64,000 nucleotides of DNA from Halobacteria archaeon HArc-gm2 (lineage in GTDB: Archaea > Halobacteriota > Halobacteria > Halobacteriales > Haloarculaceae). The position numbers were made by a program, and so were the translations under genes. The stretch's first letter is position 1. The number at the start of each line of letters is the position of its first letter. The notes under the pieces are model-generated. The model was not told the origin of the DNA. It saw only the letters and a list, made by a program, of their open reading frames with translations, and did not search any database. Below are positions 1 to 8,249 of the stretch, one piece after another. Where the stretch lies: contig JAOPKE010000011.1 of NCBI GenBank assembly GCA_025517465.1, positions 1 to 64,000 on the forward strand, read 5' to 3'.

Positions 1-37
1 CGAGGAACGAGCGCGCGCAGGGGGTCCGCGCGACTCC

Positions 38-55
38 AGCGCGCCGAGGGCTTTC
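38..55 (+). repeat. Dispersed 18-bp repeat, copy at left edge
   Basis: The 18-mer AGCGCGCCGAGGGCTTTC here recurs exactly twice near 43.75-43.82 kb and once in inverted orientation at 43174-43191. The first 60 bases of the window are G+C-rich and simple in composition like the 43-kb block, so the window probably begins at the end of another such repeat module. I see no gene in 1-267. Confidence 0.6.
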
Positions 56-267
56 TAGTTGTTGTCCCTACAGTTCTGTCCAGCACTCAAATCACAGAAC
101 TACCCGTTACAGAAGCAAGGTGAGTCTAACGGAGCGTCCATCGGGACGATTCTGGGGCAAGAGCCCCCGTCTGTACTACCAGTCCAAGCTTCCACAGCTC
201 GATCCCATCCAGCGCGTACAGCACGCAGAGACCAACCCTTAGGTAGGCCGGCGCGAAAGAGCGGCCA

Positions 268-1293
268 ATGGCACGGGACGAGCGGGACCCGGTGGCGGCC
301 CGAAGCGCGGACTCCGAGGACCTCTACGGCATCGCCGACTGGGAGGTCCGAACGGTCTTCGACCGGCTGGTCTACTGGCTCTACTACGGCTTCTACCTGA
401 CCGTCAGGGTGGGCGTCGTCCTCGCGGCGGTCGCCATCCTCGCCGCGCAGCTCGTCCTCGGCGGCCTCGGGGCGGTGGCGGACCCCGTGCTGGGCGCCCT
501 CACGATTCTCTCGGCGGTCCCGGCGCTGGCGCTGGCGGTCTACGTCTGGCACGCCGACGTCACGACGCAGGAGCCACTCCATCTCCTGGTCGTGACGTTC
601 GTCCTGGGTGTGCTGTTCGCCAGCTTCGCTGGCGTGCTGAACGGCGAGATCGGGGACCCGGTCCGGAACTTCGCCTCCTTCGGCGGCGCGGTCCCATTCC
701 TCGGCTCGGTCGTGTTCTTCTACCTCGTCGTGGGTCCGGTCGAGGAGACGGTCAAGCTACTGGCAGTTCGACTGTTCGCCTTCCGGAGCGACCGGTTCGA
801 CGCCGTCGTCGACGGCGCGGTGTACGGCGCCGTCGCGGGGCTGGGCTTCGCCACCATCGAGAACGCGCTGTACATCACACAGGACGCCGACGCGGGTCTC
901 CAGGCGGCCAGAGCGGTCACGGAGGCCGGCGGCGTCGCCGTCGTCCGGGGGCTCGCGGGCCCGGGCCACGTCATCTACTCCGCGTTCGCCGGCTACTACC
1001 TCGGCCTGGCGAAGTTCAACCGCGAGCACGCCGGCCCCATCGTCCTGAAGGGACTCGTCATCGCGGCCGTCGTCCACGCCACCTACAACACGCTGGTCGG
1101 CATCGTCCCCGGTGCCGTGACCGCTCTGACCGGCGTCAATCCGATGGTTGCGTTCTTCGGCTTCGTCATCGTCTACGACAGCGTCTTCGGCCTGCTGTTG
1201 ATCCGGAAGATCAGGGCCTACGCCCGGGCCTACCGGGCGGCGAACCCGGCACCGACGAGCTACGCGTCCGAGCGGACGGAGTTCGAATCTTAA
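268..1293 (+). CDS. PrsW-family intramembrane metalloprotease
   Basis: A 341-residue multi-pass membrane protein with the PrsW (CPBP/CAAX-like) protease signature. EExxK (EETVK) lies at residues 159-163, FATIEN near 195-200, and candidate metal-ligand histidines are in GPGHVIYSAF (H234) and VVHATYN (H270). A soluble N-terminus of about 35 residues precedes the first helix. Bacterial PrsW cleaves an anti-sigma factor within the membrane. Archaea lack such sigma factors, so the substrate here is unknown. It converges on riboflavin synthase, and the two reading frames overlap by 4 nt at their stops. Confidence 0.88.
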   Translation: MARDERDPVAARSADSEDLYGIADWEVRTVFDRLVYWLYYGFYLTVRVGVVLAAVAILAAQLVLGGLGAVADPVLGALTILSAVPALALAVYVWHADVTTQEPLHLLVVTFVLGVLFASFAGVLNGEIGDPVRNFASFGGAVPFLGSVVFFYLVVGPVEETVKLLAVRLFAFRSDRFDAVVDGAVYGAVAGLGFATIENALYITQDADAGLQAARAVTEAGGVAVVRGLAGPGHVIYSAFAGYYLGLAKFNREHAGPIVLKGLVIAAVVHATYNTLVGIVPGAVTALTGVNPMVAFFGFVIVYDSVFGLLLIRKIRAYARAYRAANPAPTSYASERTEFES

Positions 1294-1916
1294 ACCATCC
1301 GCTCGACGTACTTCGCGATAACGTCGACTTCGAGGTGGACCGGGTCGCCGGGGGCCTTTGCCGAGAGCGTCGTCAGGTCGTACGTCGCGGGGATGATCGC
1401 CACCGAGAACGTCGACTCGTCCCGGTCGGCGACGGTCAGGCTGATCCCGTCGACGGTGATCGACCCCTTCTCGACGAGGTACTGGGTGAGTTCTTCCGGC
1501 AGCGAGAACGTGAACGTCCAGTCACCGTCGGACTCGTCCGACGAGGTCTCACTCGCGTCGCTCGCGAGACCTTCCCCCACCGACTCCACGGCGACCACTT
1601 CCGCCGTCGCGTCGACGTGTCCCTGGACGACGTGGCCGTCGAAGCGACCGTCGGCCGGCATCGCCCGTTCGAGGTTGACGGCGTCGCCCGTCTCCAGCGA
1701 GTCGAAGAACGTCCGATCGACCGTCTCGGCGGCGAGGAAGACCGAGAACCACTCGCCCGGTTCGTACTCCTCGACGGTGAGGCAGGCGCCGCTGACGCTG
1801 ATCGATTGGCCGTGAGAGAGGTCCTCGAACCCGGTCGAAATCCGGACGCGCCGCCCGCTCGCGTCGTCCTCGACGGCGAGCACCTCGCCGGTGTCCTCGA
1901 CGATGCCGGTGAACAT
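1290..1916 (-). CDS. ribE: Riboflavin synthase (lumazine-binding, alpha type)
   Basis: The N-terminus MFTGIVEDTGEV is the hallmark of the two-barrel riboflavin synthase that disproportionates two 6,7-dimethyl-8-ribityllumazines to riboflavin. The first barrel covers about residues 1-90 (SVSGACLTVEEY). The second starts near residue 93 (GHVVQGHVDATAEV) and repeats the fold with SITVDGISLTVAD. The length, 208 residues, fits the family. An acidic insert of about 15 residues between strands of the second barrel is a halophilic adaptation. No other riboflavin gene is in the window. Confidence 0.95.
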   Translation of the reverse strand: MFTGIVEDTGEVLAVEDDASGRRVRISTGFEDLSHGQSISVSGACLTVEEYEPGEWFSVFLAAETVDRTFFDSLETGDAVNLERAMPADGRFDGHVVQGHVDATAEVVAVESVGEGLASDASETSSDESDGDWTFTFSLPEELTQYLVEKGSITVDGISLTVADRDESTFSVAIIPATYDLTTLSAKAPGDPVHLEVDVIAKYVERMV

Positions 1917-2017
1917 GCCCGAGCGTTGGCCGAGCCGTCACAAGAGGGTTATGGATGTCAATTCTGGGATGGTGCGTGGCACACTGCTTTTGCCGCGGCG
2001 GGTTCTACCTCGCCCCA

Positions 2018-2257
2018 ATGGCTGGTGGCATCCTCGACACGATCGGACTCGCCGGCACCGTGCTGTTCGCCGCGCCGGTCGCGCTGTACGGCGCCGACCT
2101 CCTCTTTGGGGGCGACGGCACTCAGGGGCTGATCTTTCTCGGCATCGCGGCGTTGATGGTCGTCGTTCCGCGGTACCTCCGCACGCCGAAGGATGTCGCT
2201 ACCGACGCGGTGTCGGGCACGGCGGGACGGCTCGTCGAGACCGAGGACGAGGAGTAG
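2018..2257 (+). CDS. Small two-helix membrane protein
   Basis: A 79-residue protein starting MAGGILDTIGLAGTVLF, with two hydrophobic segments (about residues 8-27 and 36-53) and an acidic tail ending in EDEE. I chose the ATG at 2018 rather than the upstream in-frame ATG at 1955, because the extra 21 residues are cysteine-rich and unlike haloarchaeal coding sequence. It resembles short haloarchaeal DUF75xx-type membrane proteins of unknown function. It converges on the helicase gene. Confidence 0.65.
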   Translation: MAGGILDTIGLAGTVLFAAPVALYGADLLFGGDGTQGLIFLGIAALMVVVPRYLRTPKDVATDAVSGTAGRLVETEDEE

Positions 2258-2279
2258 GTGGCGAAAAACAGCGGCCGTC

Positions 2280-4130
2280 TCAGGGCGCCGGGAGCGGCTC
2301 CTGGGCCTCGATCAGCAGGTCGTCGGGCGATTCGTCGATGGGCTCGTTCTCAAGGAGCACGTCGATGGGGAGCGTCGGCGCGCCGTCGACGAGGTTCTCC
2401 ATGAGGACGAGGCGCTCACGGGCGCGGCTCATCCCGACGTAGAAGACGCGGCGTTCGTTGTCCGTCAGCGTCGGTACGGGGTCGGTGTGCTTGGTGAAAT
2501 CCTCGTCGCCGGGGACCTCCTGGCCGGTCTGCTCGACGGTGGCGGCCATCTGCTCGACGACCTTCTCGGTGAGGTCGGTACCGACGAAGACGTGGTCGGC
2601 CTCGCGACCCTTGGCGGAGTGGATGGTGCCCAGGCGGACCTGGTCGGTCGCCATGCCCTCGTAGTCGCCGTGGAAGTACGCCTCGACGGAGCGCTCCTGG
2701 AAGTTCGTCACCTTCCGGAGCATGTCGGCCGCGGAGGCGGTGTTGGGCGCGAAGGGGGCGTGCTCGCGGATCACGTCGGGGGCGACCTCGATCTTCGCGA
2801 GGTCCTCCTCCGCGTGATTCTCGGCGATCTCGTCGAGTTCGTCGAAGAGGTCGTCGCGCTCGCCCGTACCGAACGCGGAGTCGGCGAGCATGTCCGCCAG
2901 GCGCCGGCCCTGCAGCGCCGTGAGGTGTTCGTCCGCCTCCAGGGCCTCGATGGCGCGGACGTACTCGGTGAGTCGGTCGGTCCACATCCGCTGGTCGGTG
3001 AGGCAGGTGAAGGGGATCCCATGGCCGATGAACTCGTCGATGAACTGGAACATCTGGTAGCGCGCGCGGAACAGCACCATGACGGTCCCCTCGTCGTCGT
3101 CGACGGTGCGACAGACCTCGCGAACGAGGTCGAGCATCGACGGACCGAGCATGGGGAGGACCTCGCCGCCCTCCTTGCGCGGGTCCAGATCCTTCTCCTG
3201 GCGCTTCTCGATGTGGCGCACTTCCCTGTTCACGACGTTGAGGATCGAGGAGGGCAGGCGGTAGGAGTTGGGGAGGATCTCGTCGACGTCGACCTCCTCT
3301 TCGAGCAGGAGGTCGGGGTCGGCGCCCTGCCAGGCGTAGACGACCTGGTCGTCGTCGCCGGCGATGAGGATCTTCTTCATGTGGGGTTTCCACTCCTCGT
3401 AGACGCCGTACTGCAGCGTCGTGATGTCCTGGAACTCGTCGATGATGAGGTAGTCGACGCTGGGGAGCAGCGAGCGCTGCCTGACCCGTTCGAGCATGTC
3501 GGCGAACCCGGTGAGGTCGTTCGTCCCCTTGTAGTTGCGCCAGCCGCGGATGGCCTCGGGGACGTCGATGCGGTCGTCGTCGCTGGGCCACGTCGGCGTG
3601 TACTTGTTCCCTGTCTGGGCGTTGTCGTCGATATCTGGCGGGAGCCGAACTTCCTCGTCGTTCCACTGGAAGGGAACGTCGTACCAGTCGGCGACGTCGC
3701 GGTTGGTCCGCTGGAGCCACTGGCTGGTGGCGATGATCTTGTTCCCGATGGTGGTCGAGCGCGCCGAGCGCCGTCGTGACCCCTCGTACTCGTCCTCGTA
3801 GTCGATACCGAACTCCTCGCAGAAGTCCTCCTTGTCGGACTCGCCGACGACGTCTCCACGCGAGAGGTTCAGGAGTTCGTAGGCCTTCGCGTGCATCGTG
3901 GAGACGTTCCCCTTCAGCGAGCGCGGCGAGATGTCGAGACGCTCGGCGAGGCGTTCGCGGATCTCGGCCGCGGCCGCACGCGTGTACGAGACGACTAGGA
4001 CGTCCCGGACGTCGACGTCCTCCTCGGTCAACAGTTCTTCGACGCGGTCGAGGAGGGCCGTCGTCTTCCCGCTCCCCGGTCCACCGAACAGGCGAACCAC
4101 TTCGGGGCTCGTGTCAGTCATTGCGGACAT
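2280..4130 (-). CDS. UvrD/Rep-type superfamily 1 DNA helicase
   Basis: A 616-residue SF1A ATPase. Walker A is GGPGSGKTT near the N-terminus; motif Ia is in LVVSYTRAAAAEI; Walker B is DYLIIDEFQDIT; motif III is IAGDDDQVVYAWQGA; motif V is GTIHSAKGREADHV; motif VI is FYVGMSRARERLV. It translocates on ssDNA and unwinds duplex, probably in repair or replication restart. It is shorter than bacterial UvrD. The start is uncertain between the ATGs at 4130 and 4121; the ORF also extends upstream to 4193, but those extra residues look non-coding. It stands alone, divergent from nothing obvious. Confidence 0.88.
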   Translation of the reverse strand: MSAMTDTSPEVVRLFGGPGSGKTTALLDRVEELLTEEDVDVRDVLVVSYTRAAAAEIRERLAERLDISPRSLKGNVSTMHAKAYELLNLSRGDVVGESDKEDFCEEFGIDYEDEYEGSRRRSARSTTIGNKIIATSQWLQRTNRDVADWYDVPFQWNDEEVRLPPDIDDNAQTGNKYTPTWPSDDDRIDVPEAIRGWRNYKGTNDLTGFADMLERVRQRSLLPSVDYLIIDEFQDITTLQYGVYEEWKPHMKKILIAGDDDQVVYAWQGADPDLLLEEEVDVDEILPNSYRLPSSILNVVNREVRHIEKRQEKDLDPRKEGGEVLPMLGPSMLDLVREVCRTVDDDEGTVMVLFRARYQMFQFIDEFIGHGIPFTCLTDQRMWTDRLTEYVRAIEALEADEHLTALQGRRLADMLADSAFGTGERDDLFDELDEIAENHAEEDLAKIEVAPDVIREHAPFAPNTASAADMLRKVTNFQERSVEAYFHGDYEGMATDQVRLGTIHSAKGREADHVFVGTDLTEKVVEQMAATVEQTGQEVPGDEDFTKHTDPVPTLTDNERRVFYVGMSRARERLVLMENLVDGAPTLPIDVLLENEPIDESPDDLLIEAQEPLPAP

Positions 4131-4266
4131 AAACGGGGCGCTCTCCCATAAACGACGTGCTTTGCAAAAGTTGTTGACGCCGCCGGTCGTCACCCGTTTC
4201 GGATATCGGCACCACCGGACTGGCGACGTCCGGTTCGACGTTCCGACCGACGGTGTTGGGGCGATG

Positions 4267-4425
4267 CTACGGATGCCGCGGGGACCGAGCTTCGCGGACG
4301 TCCGCCCCGTCGCGAATCATGTCTTCACAGCGGGGACACACGCGCGGTTCGTCGACCTCTTGCGGCGTAAACACACGGACGTAGTCCTTCGTGACGAAGG
4401 ATTCACAGTTTTGGCAATGGGGCAT
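4267..4425 (-). CDS. DUF7563-type mini zinc-ribbon protein
   Basis: A 52-residue gene beginning MPHCQNCESFVTKDYV. It has one CxxC at residues 4-7 and a second in VCPRCEDMI (30-33), which together would bind one zinc ion. The sequence ADVREARSPR at the end is typical of the haloarchaeal DUF7563 family as I remember it. Function is unknown; such mini zinc fingers are probably nucleic-acid or protein adaptors. The ATG is at 4423-4425 and the stop TAG complement at 4267-4269. Confidence 0.8.
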   Translation of the reverse strand: MPHCQNCESFVTKDYVRVFTPQEVDEPRVCPRCEDMIRDGADVREARSPRHP

Positions 4426-4505
4426 TCCCTCTCCCCGCGTGCATCCAACACCCCCTGGGTAATAAAATGTTTCCCAGAATTACACTCTGCCTCGATGACC
4501 TGTTC

Positions 4506-4805
4506 TCACCGGTACAGCGAGACGTACAGCATGCTGAAGCCGATGATGAACGGGATGGTCTCGGAGAACTGGAAGAGGACGCGTACGATCTCCGTGGCCT
4601 CGCCCGCGCTCAACTGGGTGATGACGCTCGAGACGGCCACGCCCATGCTGATGAACGCGAACCCGAGGAAGGCGTACTGGAGCCGCTCCGAGGGCCGCTT
4701 GCGGTAGGCCTGGAAGCTGATCAGCGTAATCCCGAGTGTGAGCCCGAACACAACCATCCGTAACAGGACGAGGATCCCCCGTGCCAGCTCGACGCCATCC
4801 ACCAT
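4506..4805 (-). CDS. DUF7521-like three-helix membrane protein
   Basis: A 99-residue protein starting MVDGVELARGILVLL. It has three hydrophobic helices (about residues 8-30, 42-62 and 73-95) and a basic first loop (YRKRPSERLQ). This matches haloarchaeal DUF7521 proteins, which are often found next to a small winged-helix regulator, as here (5075-5425 on the same strand). The ATG at 4805 is preferred over 4847 because the upstream residues are not membrane-protein-like. Role is unknown. Confidence 0.75.
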   Translation of the reverse strand: MVDGVELARGILVLLRMVVFGLTLGITLISFQAYRKRPSERLQYAFLGFAFISMGVAVSSVITQLSAGEATEIVRVLFQFSETIPFIIGFSMLYVSLYR

Positions 4806-5074
4806 GTCGTTACGTGGTGAGTGATGTGAGTACCGTCTTAAGCCCACCGACTACTCCCGGATCGATTCACTCACCGCGCGCGTTCAAGATAGGCGCGCGG
4901 TGGGCGGATACATATTCCCGCTCCCGGGGGACGGTCGAACGTCTAGTGGGGTTAGGCGACGCGCACTCGCTGTTCGATGTCTGAGGGCCTCGCTCCGCTC
5001 GCCACTCCGTCCTCACGGGTCGCTCTGCTCCCCGTTCGGTATCAAGATGGTTCCTCCCGTTGGTCGGAACCATC

Positions 5075-5425
5075 CTATTCGGGATTCAGTTCGTCCCAGA
5101 GCTGGCTGAACCGGTCGGGCAGATTCTCCTCGCGGTAGATCCGGACGCGGTACTCGTCGTCTTCGAGCGAGATGACGGTCGACTCGAAGTTCGACTCGTA
5201 GACCTTGTAGTGGTTACCGTCGTCGGCCACCAGCGTCCGGTCGGTGACGAGTTCGTACTCGTCGAGCATCTCGATGCGCCGGTACACCGTGGGGAGGGAC
5301 AGGTCGCACTCCTCGGCCAGTTCCTTGGCGGACTTGGGCTCGCGGCTGATCGTCGCGAGCACGCGTCGGGCGTGCTGGTCGCCGATGGTGTCGAGGATTT
5401 CCTCGATGCTCTTCTCGTCGTCCAC
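5075..5425 (-). CDS. ArsR-like winged-helix transcriptional regulator
   Basis: A 116-residue regulator. Residues 1-70 form a winged helix (IGDQHARRVLATISREPKSA, then the recognition helix LSLPTVYRRIEMLDEYELV), and a short beta-rich C-terminal part follows (HYKVYESNFESTVI). It has no visible metal-binding cysteines. The DUF7521-like membrane gene is about 270 nt downstream on the same strand. The pair probably forms a sensor/regulator unit (inference from recurring neighbourhood). The intervening 4806-5074 holds no gene I can support. Confidence 0.82.
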   Translation of the reverse strand: MDDEKSIEEILDTIGDQHARRVLATISREPKSAKELAEECDLSLPTVYRRIEMLDEYELVTDRTLVADDGNHYKVYESNFESTVISLEDDEYRVRIYREENLPDRFSQLWDELNPE

Positions 5426-5556
5426 TACTGGCCACTTTTTCTCTCATCACATAAGCGTTTTCGAGCGGGGTTGTTTCACGGCGAGAAAACACTGCTGGGG
5501 CCTTATGGGGTTACCCTCTATAGGAATAATCGCGGATCGAATCCAAGTGAGTACAC

Positions 5557-6057
5557 ATGTCCGGGGATAACCTACGTCGCGTGGCTGCGGGAGATACAGC
5601 GGGACAGAGTCCCGACGAGCGCTTGACCCCCCTCGTCAGTGGACACGTCCCCGATCGTACGTCGACCCCAGCCGACCGCGGCGGAGAGTGGGACGAACTG
5701 CTCTCCTCGGCCGGCGAGGCCGCGGCCGACGGCGGCGCTGCCGTCGACAACGGCCTCGTCACGGAAAGCCTGGACGAGATCCTTCTCGCGATGATAGCGT
5801 CGTCGAGCACCGAGACCCACGGTACAGGACTGATGGAGGAGCTGGAACGTCAGTTCGACGTCCAGTTGAGTCCGGGAACTGTCTACCCGCGGCTGCACGA
5901 ACTCGAAGACGACGGCACCCTCGCCGTCCACGAGCTCGTGCAGACCAAGCAGTACTCGGTCAGCGACCGCTCCGCCGCGAAGTCGCGGATCGAGCGCGCG
6001 GTGCAACAGCACCTCGCGATGGGTATGTTCCTGCAAACCGCGCTCGACGCGATGTGA
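5557..6057 (+). CDS. PadR-family transcriptional regulator
   Basis: A 166-residue protein. The first 70 or so residues are acidic and low in complexity. They are followed by a PadR winged helix (LDEILLAMIASSSTETHGTG, PGTVYPRLHELEDDGTL, VHELVQTKQYSVSD) and a C-terminal dimerisation helix. PadR proteins usually repress neighbouring genes in response to small molecules. A TATA-like stretch (CTATAGGAATAA) lies about 40 nt before the ATG at 5557. A 29-bp repeated dyad follows the gene at 6098 and may be related to its transcription. Confidence 0.83.
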   Translation: MSGDNLRRVAAGDTAGQSPDERLTPLVSGHVPDRTSTPADRGGEWDELLSSAGEAAADGGAAVDNGLVTESLDEILLAMIASSSTETHGTGLMEELERQFDVQLSPGTVYPRLHELEDDGTLAVHELVQTKQYSVSDRSAAKSRIERAVQQHLAMGMFLQTALDAM

Positions 6058-6097
6058 CCTCACACACTGACCAACCCCCCTAGACGCTATCTCCCCC

Positions 6098-6164
6098 TTT
6101 CGACCCCCCTTATCGAAAGACCCCCCTTTCGACCCCCCTTATCGAAAGACCCCCCTTTCGACCC
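6098..6164. repeat. 29-bp tandem repeat carrying TTTCGA/TCGAAA dyads
   Basis: Two exact 29-bp units (6098-6126 and 6127-6155) and a 9-nt third start (to 6164). Each unit contains TTTCGA, nine bases, then TCGAAA, an inverted repeat. The C-runs between the dyads form a second overlapping dyad (CGAAA ... TTTCG). It starts 41 nt after the PadR stop. It could be a terminator cluster or a multi-site operator; the sequence does not decide. Confidence 0.7.
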
Positions 6165-6296
6165 TATCTTTTCGACTGGCACGGAGTGACTAGTCGACGG
6201 TAACTGCCAGCGGCGATGCTGCGCCTCGTTCTGGAGCCGATCACGCGATCGCGTCGCTATCGACGCGGTATCGAGAAAAGTGACGACGGGTGTCGT

Positions 6297-6476
6297 TCAG
6301 TTGCCTGGTGCCCAGCCGCAAACCGAGCATTCGGTGGCCGCCCCCTCGTGGAGACCACCGCAGTCCGGACACTGTTTCTTGTTGTAGCTTTCCTGCCAGC
6401 CGACCGACTCGGTTTCGTGCCCGCGCTGTGAGAGGAACTCGTCTATCATGTCGTCAGTGCTCGGGGCGGTCGCCAT
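6297..6476 (-). CDS. HVO_0416-family zinc-finger protein
   Basis: A 59-residue protein starting MATAPSTDDMIDEFLSQRG, then ETESVGWQESYNKKQ and two CxxC knuckles (CPDCGG and CSVCGW) separated by about 13 residues, forming one zinc site. This matches the conserved haloarchaeal HVO_0416 family. The ATG at 6476 is chosen because a TATA box (CTATATG on the minus strand, about 6501-6507) sits 25-31 nt upstream, giving a leaderless transcript. A perfect 14-bp palindrome lies just upstream of that box. Function is unknown. Confidence 0.85.
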   Translation of the reverse strand: MATAPSTDDMIDEFLSQRGHETESVGWQESYNKKQCPDCGGLHEGAATECSVCGWAPGN

Positions 6477-6518
6477 ACATGATATGGTATAGCACACCAG
6501 CATATAGGTCTACTGGTC

Positions 6519-6532
6519 GTGTCAATTGACAC
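6519..6532. promoter_or_regulatory. Perfect palindrome upstream of the HVO_0416 promoter
   Basis: GTGTCAATTGACAC is a perfect 14-bp palindrome about 43-56 nt before the ATG of the minus-strand zinc-finger gene, immediately upstream of its TATA box. This is where archaeal activators commonly bind. The cognate regulator is unknown. Confidence 0.5.
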
Positions 6533-6959
6533 CAGGCAGCAGTCCTGTGAGGGACTGACGAGTACTGGCACGTACCTGACGCTACTCGTTATCGAGCCGG
6601 ATCCAGGTCGGGATCACGGCGTGACGACCGCACGCGTCGCGGTACGGAGTCCGGACGTCGCTACGGAGTATTCGAGCGTCTCGCGTCGCCGGACGGCGTC
6701 GCCACTATCAGGAGTAGTACCAAAAAGGAATGGTGGGTGGTGGGTGGTGGGAAGGTGGATAATGGCACCGGTGGGGCGCCATTATCGGGATAAATGCGAG
6801 GGGCGGTAATAAGAATTGGGGGTCTGAGTATCAGTGTTGATACCAGTGCCGCTGGTCGAGCGCCTGGTTCCCGTCCGGGCCGACGCTCGCGGTTCCTGAG
6901 CGATGCGACTGCCGAGACATCGGACGGCAGTGGCGCGAACGCTGGCGGAGCGACGCCGT
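6533..6959. other. Non-coding stretch with a G-rich triple repeat
   Basis: No ORF here has convincing codon use. The notable element is three perfect head-to-tail copies of TGGTGGG at 6731-6751, continuing into GAAGG. The G-runs could form a quadruplex on the plus strand. A short AT-richer patch (about 6770-6830) follows. The remainder is G+C-rich with no recognisable RNA gene. Confidence 0.5.
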
Positions 6960-7445
6960 CTACGCGTGTTTTTCGGTGTACTGTTCCAGCGCGAGTTCGA
7001 TCGCTGCCGGACGCTTGCTGACGCGGCCGTCGGCCACGCGCATCAGACCGCCCGGGTTGTAGCCGTCCGCGTAGTCGAAGATGCGGTTCACGGCCGCCCG
7101 GGGGACGGTGACCGGCGTGAACTCGTCGACGGTGAAGATGCGCGAGGCGGGAGTGTCGTGCCAGACGGTGGTGGCCGCCCACGACTCGTCGTCGGTGAAC
7201 GTGGTTCCGATGCGGCCGGTCCCGACGTACGTGTCGCCCTGGTAGAAAAGCACGAGGTCGCCGGCTTCCATCTTCTCGAAGTAGGTCTGGTTGCTGTCGC
7301 CGTCCTGGACGCCCCAGAACCGGACCTCGTCTCCCGATGAGAGCGCGTCCGGGTGGTCGGGGTAGTCGGCGAGCGAGACCGCGGACCGGACCGTCCGGTC
7401 GAAGTCGTCCGGGTCACAGGGAGCCACGAAGACGTTCGAACTCAT
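6960..7445 (-). CDS. EVE/PUA-like domain protein
   Basis: A 161-residue protein starting MSSNVFVAPCDPDDFDRT. The middle has the features of the EVE/PUA-like barrel: GDEVRFWGVQDG, then MEAGDLVLFYQGDTYVGTGRIG and SWAATTVWHDTPASRIFTVDEF. Such domains bind modified bases in RNA or DNA, and EVE proteins often sit near restriction or repair genes. No such neighbours are visible here. The ATG at 7445 is preferred over 7478. The family assignment rests on pattern memory. Confidence 0.6.
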   Translation of the reverse strand: MSSNVFVAPCDPDDFDRTVRSAVSLADYPDHPDALSSGDEVRFWGVQDGDSNQTYFEKMEAGDLVLFYQGDTYVGTGRIGTTFTDDESWAATTVWHDTPASRIFTVDEFTPVTVPRAAVNRIFDYADGYNPGGLMRVADGRVSKRPAAIELALEQYTEKHA

Positions 7446-7673
7446 ACCGGTCGTTCGGACAGTCTCGTGATAAAACACCGGTTTGCGGCCGTCCGTGGGA
7501 GGCCCACCTCGTTCGGCACGCGGACGAACGCGAACCGCCTCTCACTCTGGATCACACCGGCTCCGGATCACACCGGGACCACGACGGAGTCACTCGATCC
7601 CCCTGATCCTCCTCCAACACCTAGAGGGGCATTAGTGGTCACAGTTATACGCTGGACCTCGTAATCAGTTGAT

Positions 7674-8141
7674 ATGACCGGACAGGGCGTCACCTACGTC
7701 GAGAAGGCCTGCGCCTACGTCACCAGGAACGGGTCGGAGTTGCTGGTGTTCGAGGGGCCGGAACACGACGGGCTCCAGATCCCGAAAGGGACGATCGAAC
7801 CGGACGAGGGTCCGCGCGAAGCGCTGTGTCGCGAAGTCATCGAGGAGAGCGGTCTCGCCACCTTCGAGGGGATACAGCACCTGGTCACCGACGTCTGGAA
7901 CCGCCGGGCGTTCCCGCCCAAGCGGTACGTCCGCAACTTCTTCCACGTCCCCGTGCTGGGAGCGAAGGACGCATGGACCCACACCGTCACCGGCGCGGGC
8001 GCGGAACGCGGGAATCGCTTCGAGTTCTTCTGGGTCGACCTCCCGACGGACGCCGCGTTCGCGCTCGACCTCGACGACTACCTCCACGCGCTCGACGGCG
8101 TCGACGTCGGGGACCCGGGCGGCGGCGTCACTGCCGACTGA
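7674..8141 (+). CDS. NUDIX hydrolase
   Basis: A 155-residue protein with a NUDIX box, GTIEPDEGPREALCREVIEE followed by SG, at about residues 39-60. It matches GX5EX7REUXEEXGU, so it should hydrolyse a nucleoside diphosphate linked to another moiety. The substrate cannot be told from the sequence. A TATA-like TTATAC at about 7645 lies 27 nt before the ATG, so the mRNA is likely leaderless. Confidence 0.88.
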   Translation: MTGQGVTYVEKACAYVTRNGSELLVFEGPEHDGLQIPKGTIEPDEGPREALCREVIEESGLATFEGIQHLVTDVWNRRAFPPKRYVRNFFHVPVLGAKDAWTHTVTGAGAERGNRFEFFWVDLPTDAAFALDLDDYLHALDGVDVGDPGGGVTAD

Positions 8142-8249
8142 ACGCCCTCCCGGCGTCGTTTCTGTCCGAATGCGGTCCTCGTCGGCTGTCTCCGTCCACT
8201 GTCAGCCGCCGGCGGTACCCTTAGTGTCGCCGACAGCGTACCAGACGAC

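Noticed and set aside
2193-3779. 528-residue plus-strand frame across the helicase gene
   Set aside because: It is antisense to all six SF1 helicase motifs and itself has no motif.
4848-5109. Short frames on both strands between the DUF7521 and winged-helix genes
   Set aside because: They are rich in Arg/Ser from reading simple G+C sequence, and overlap each other without motifs.
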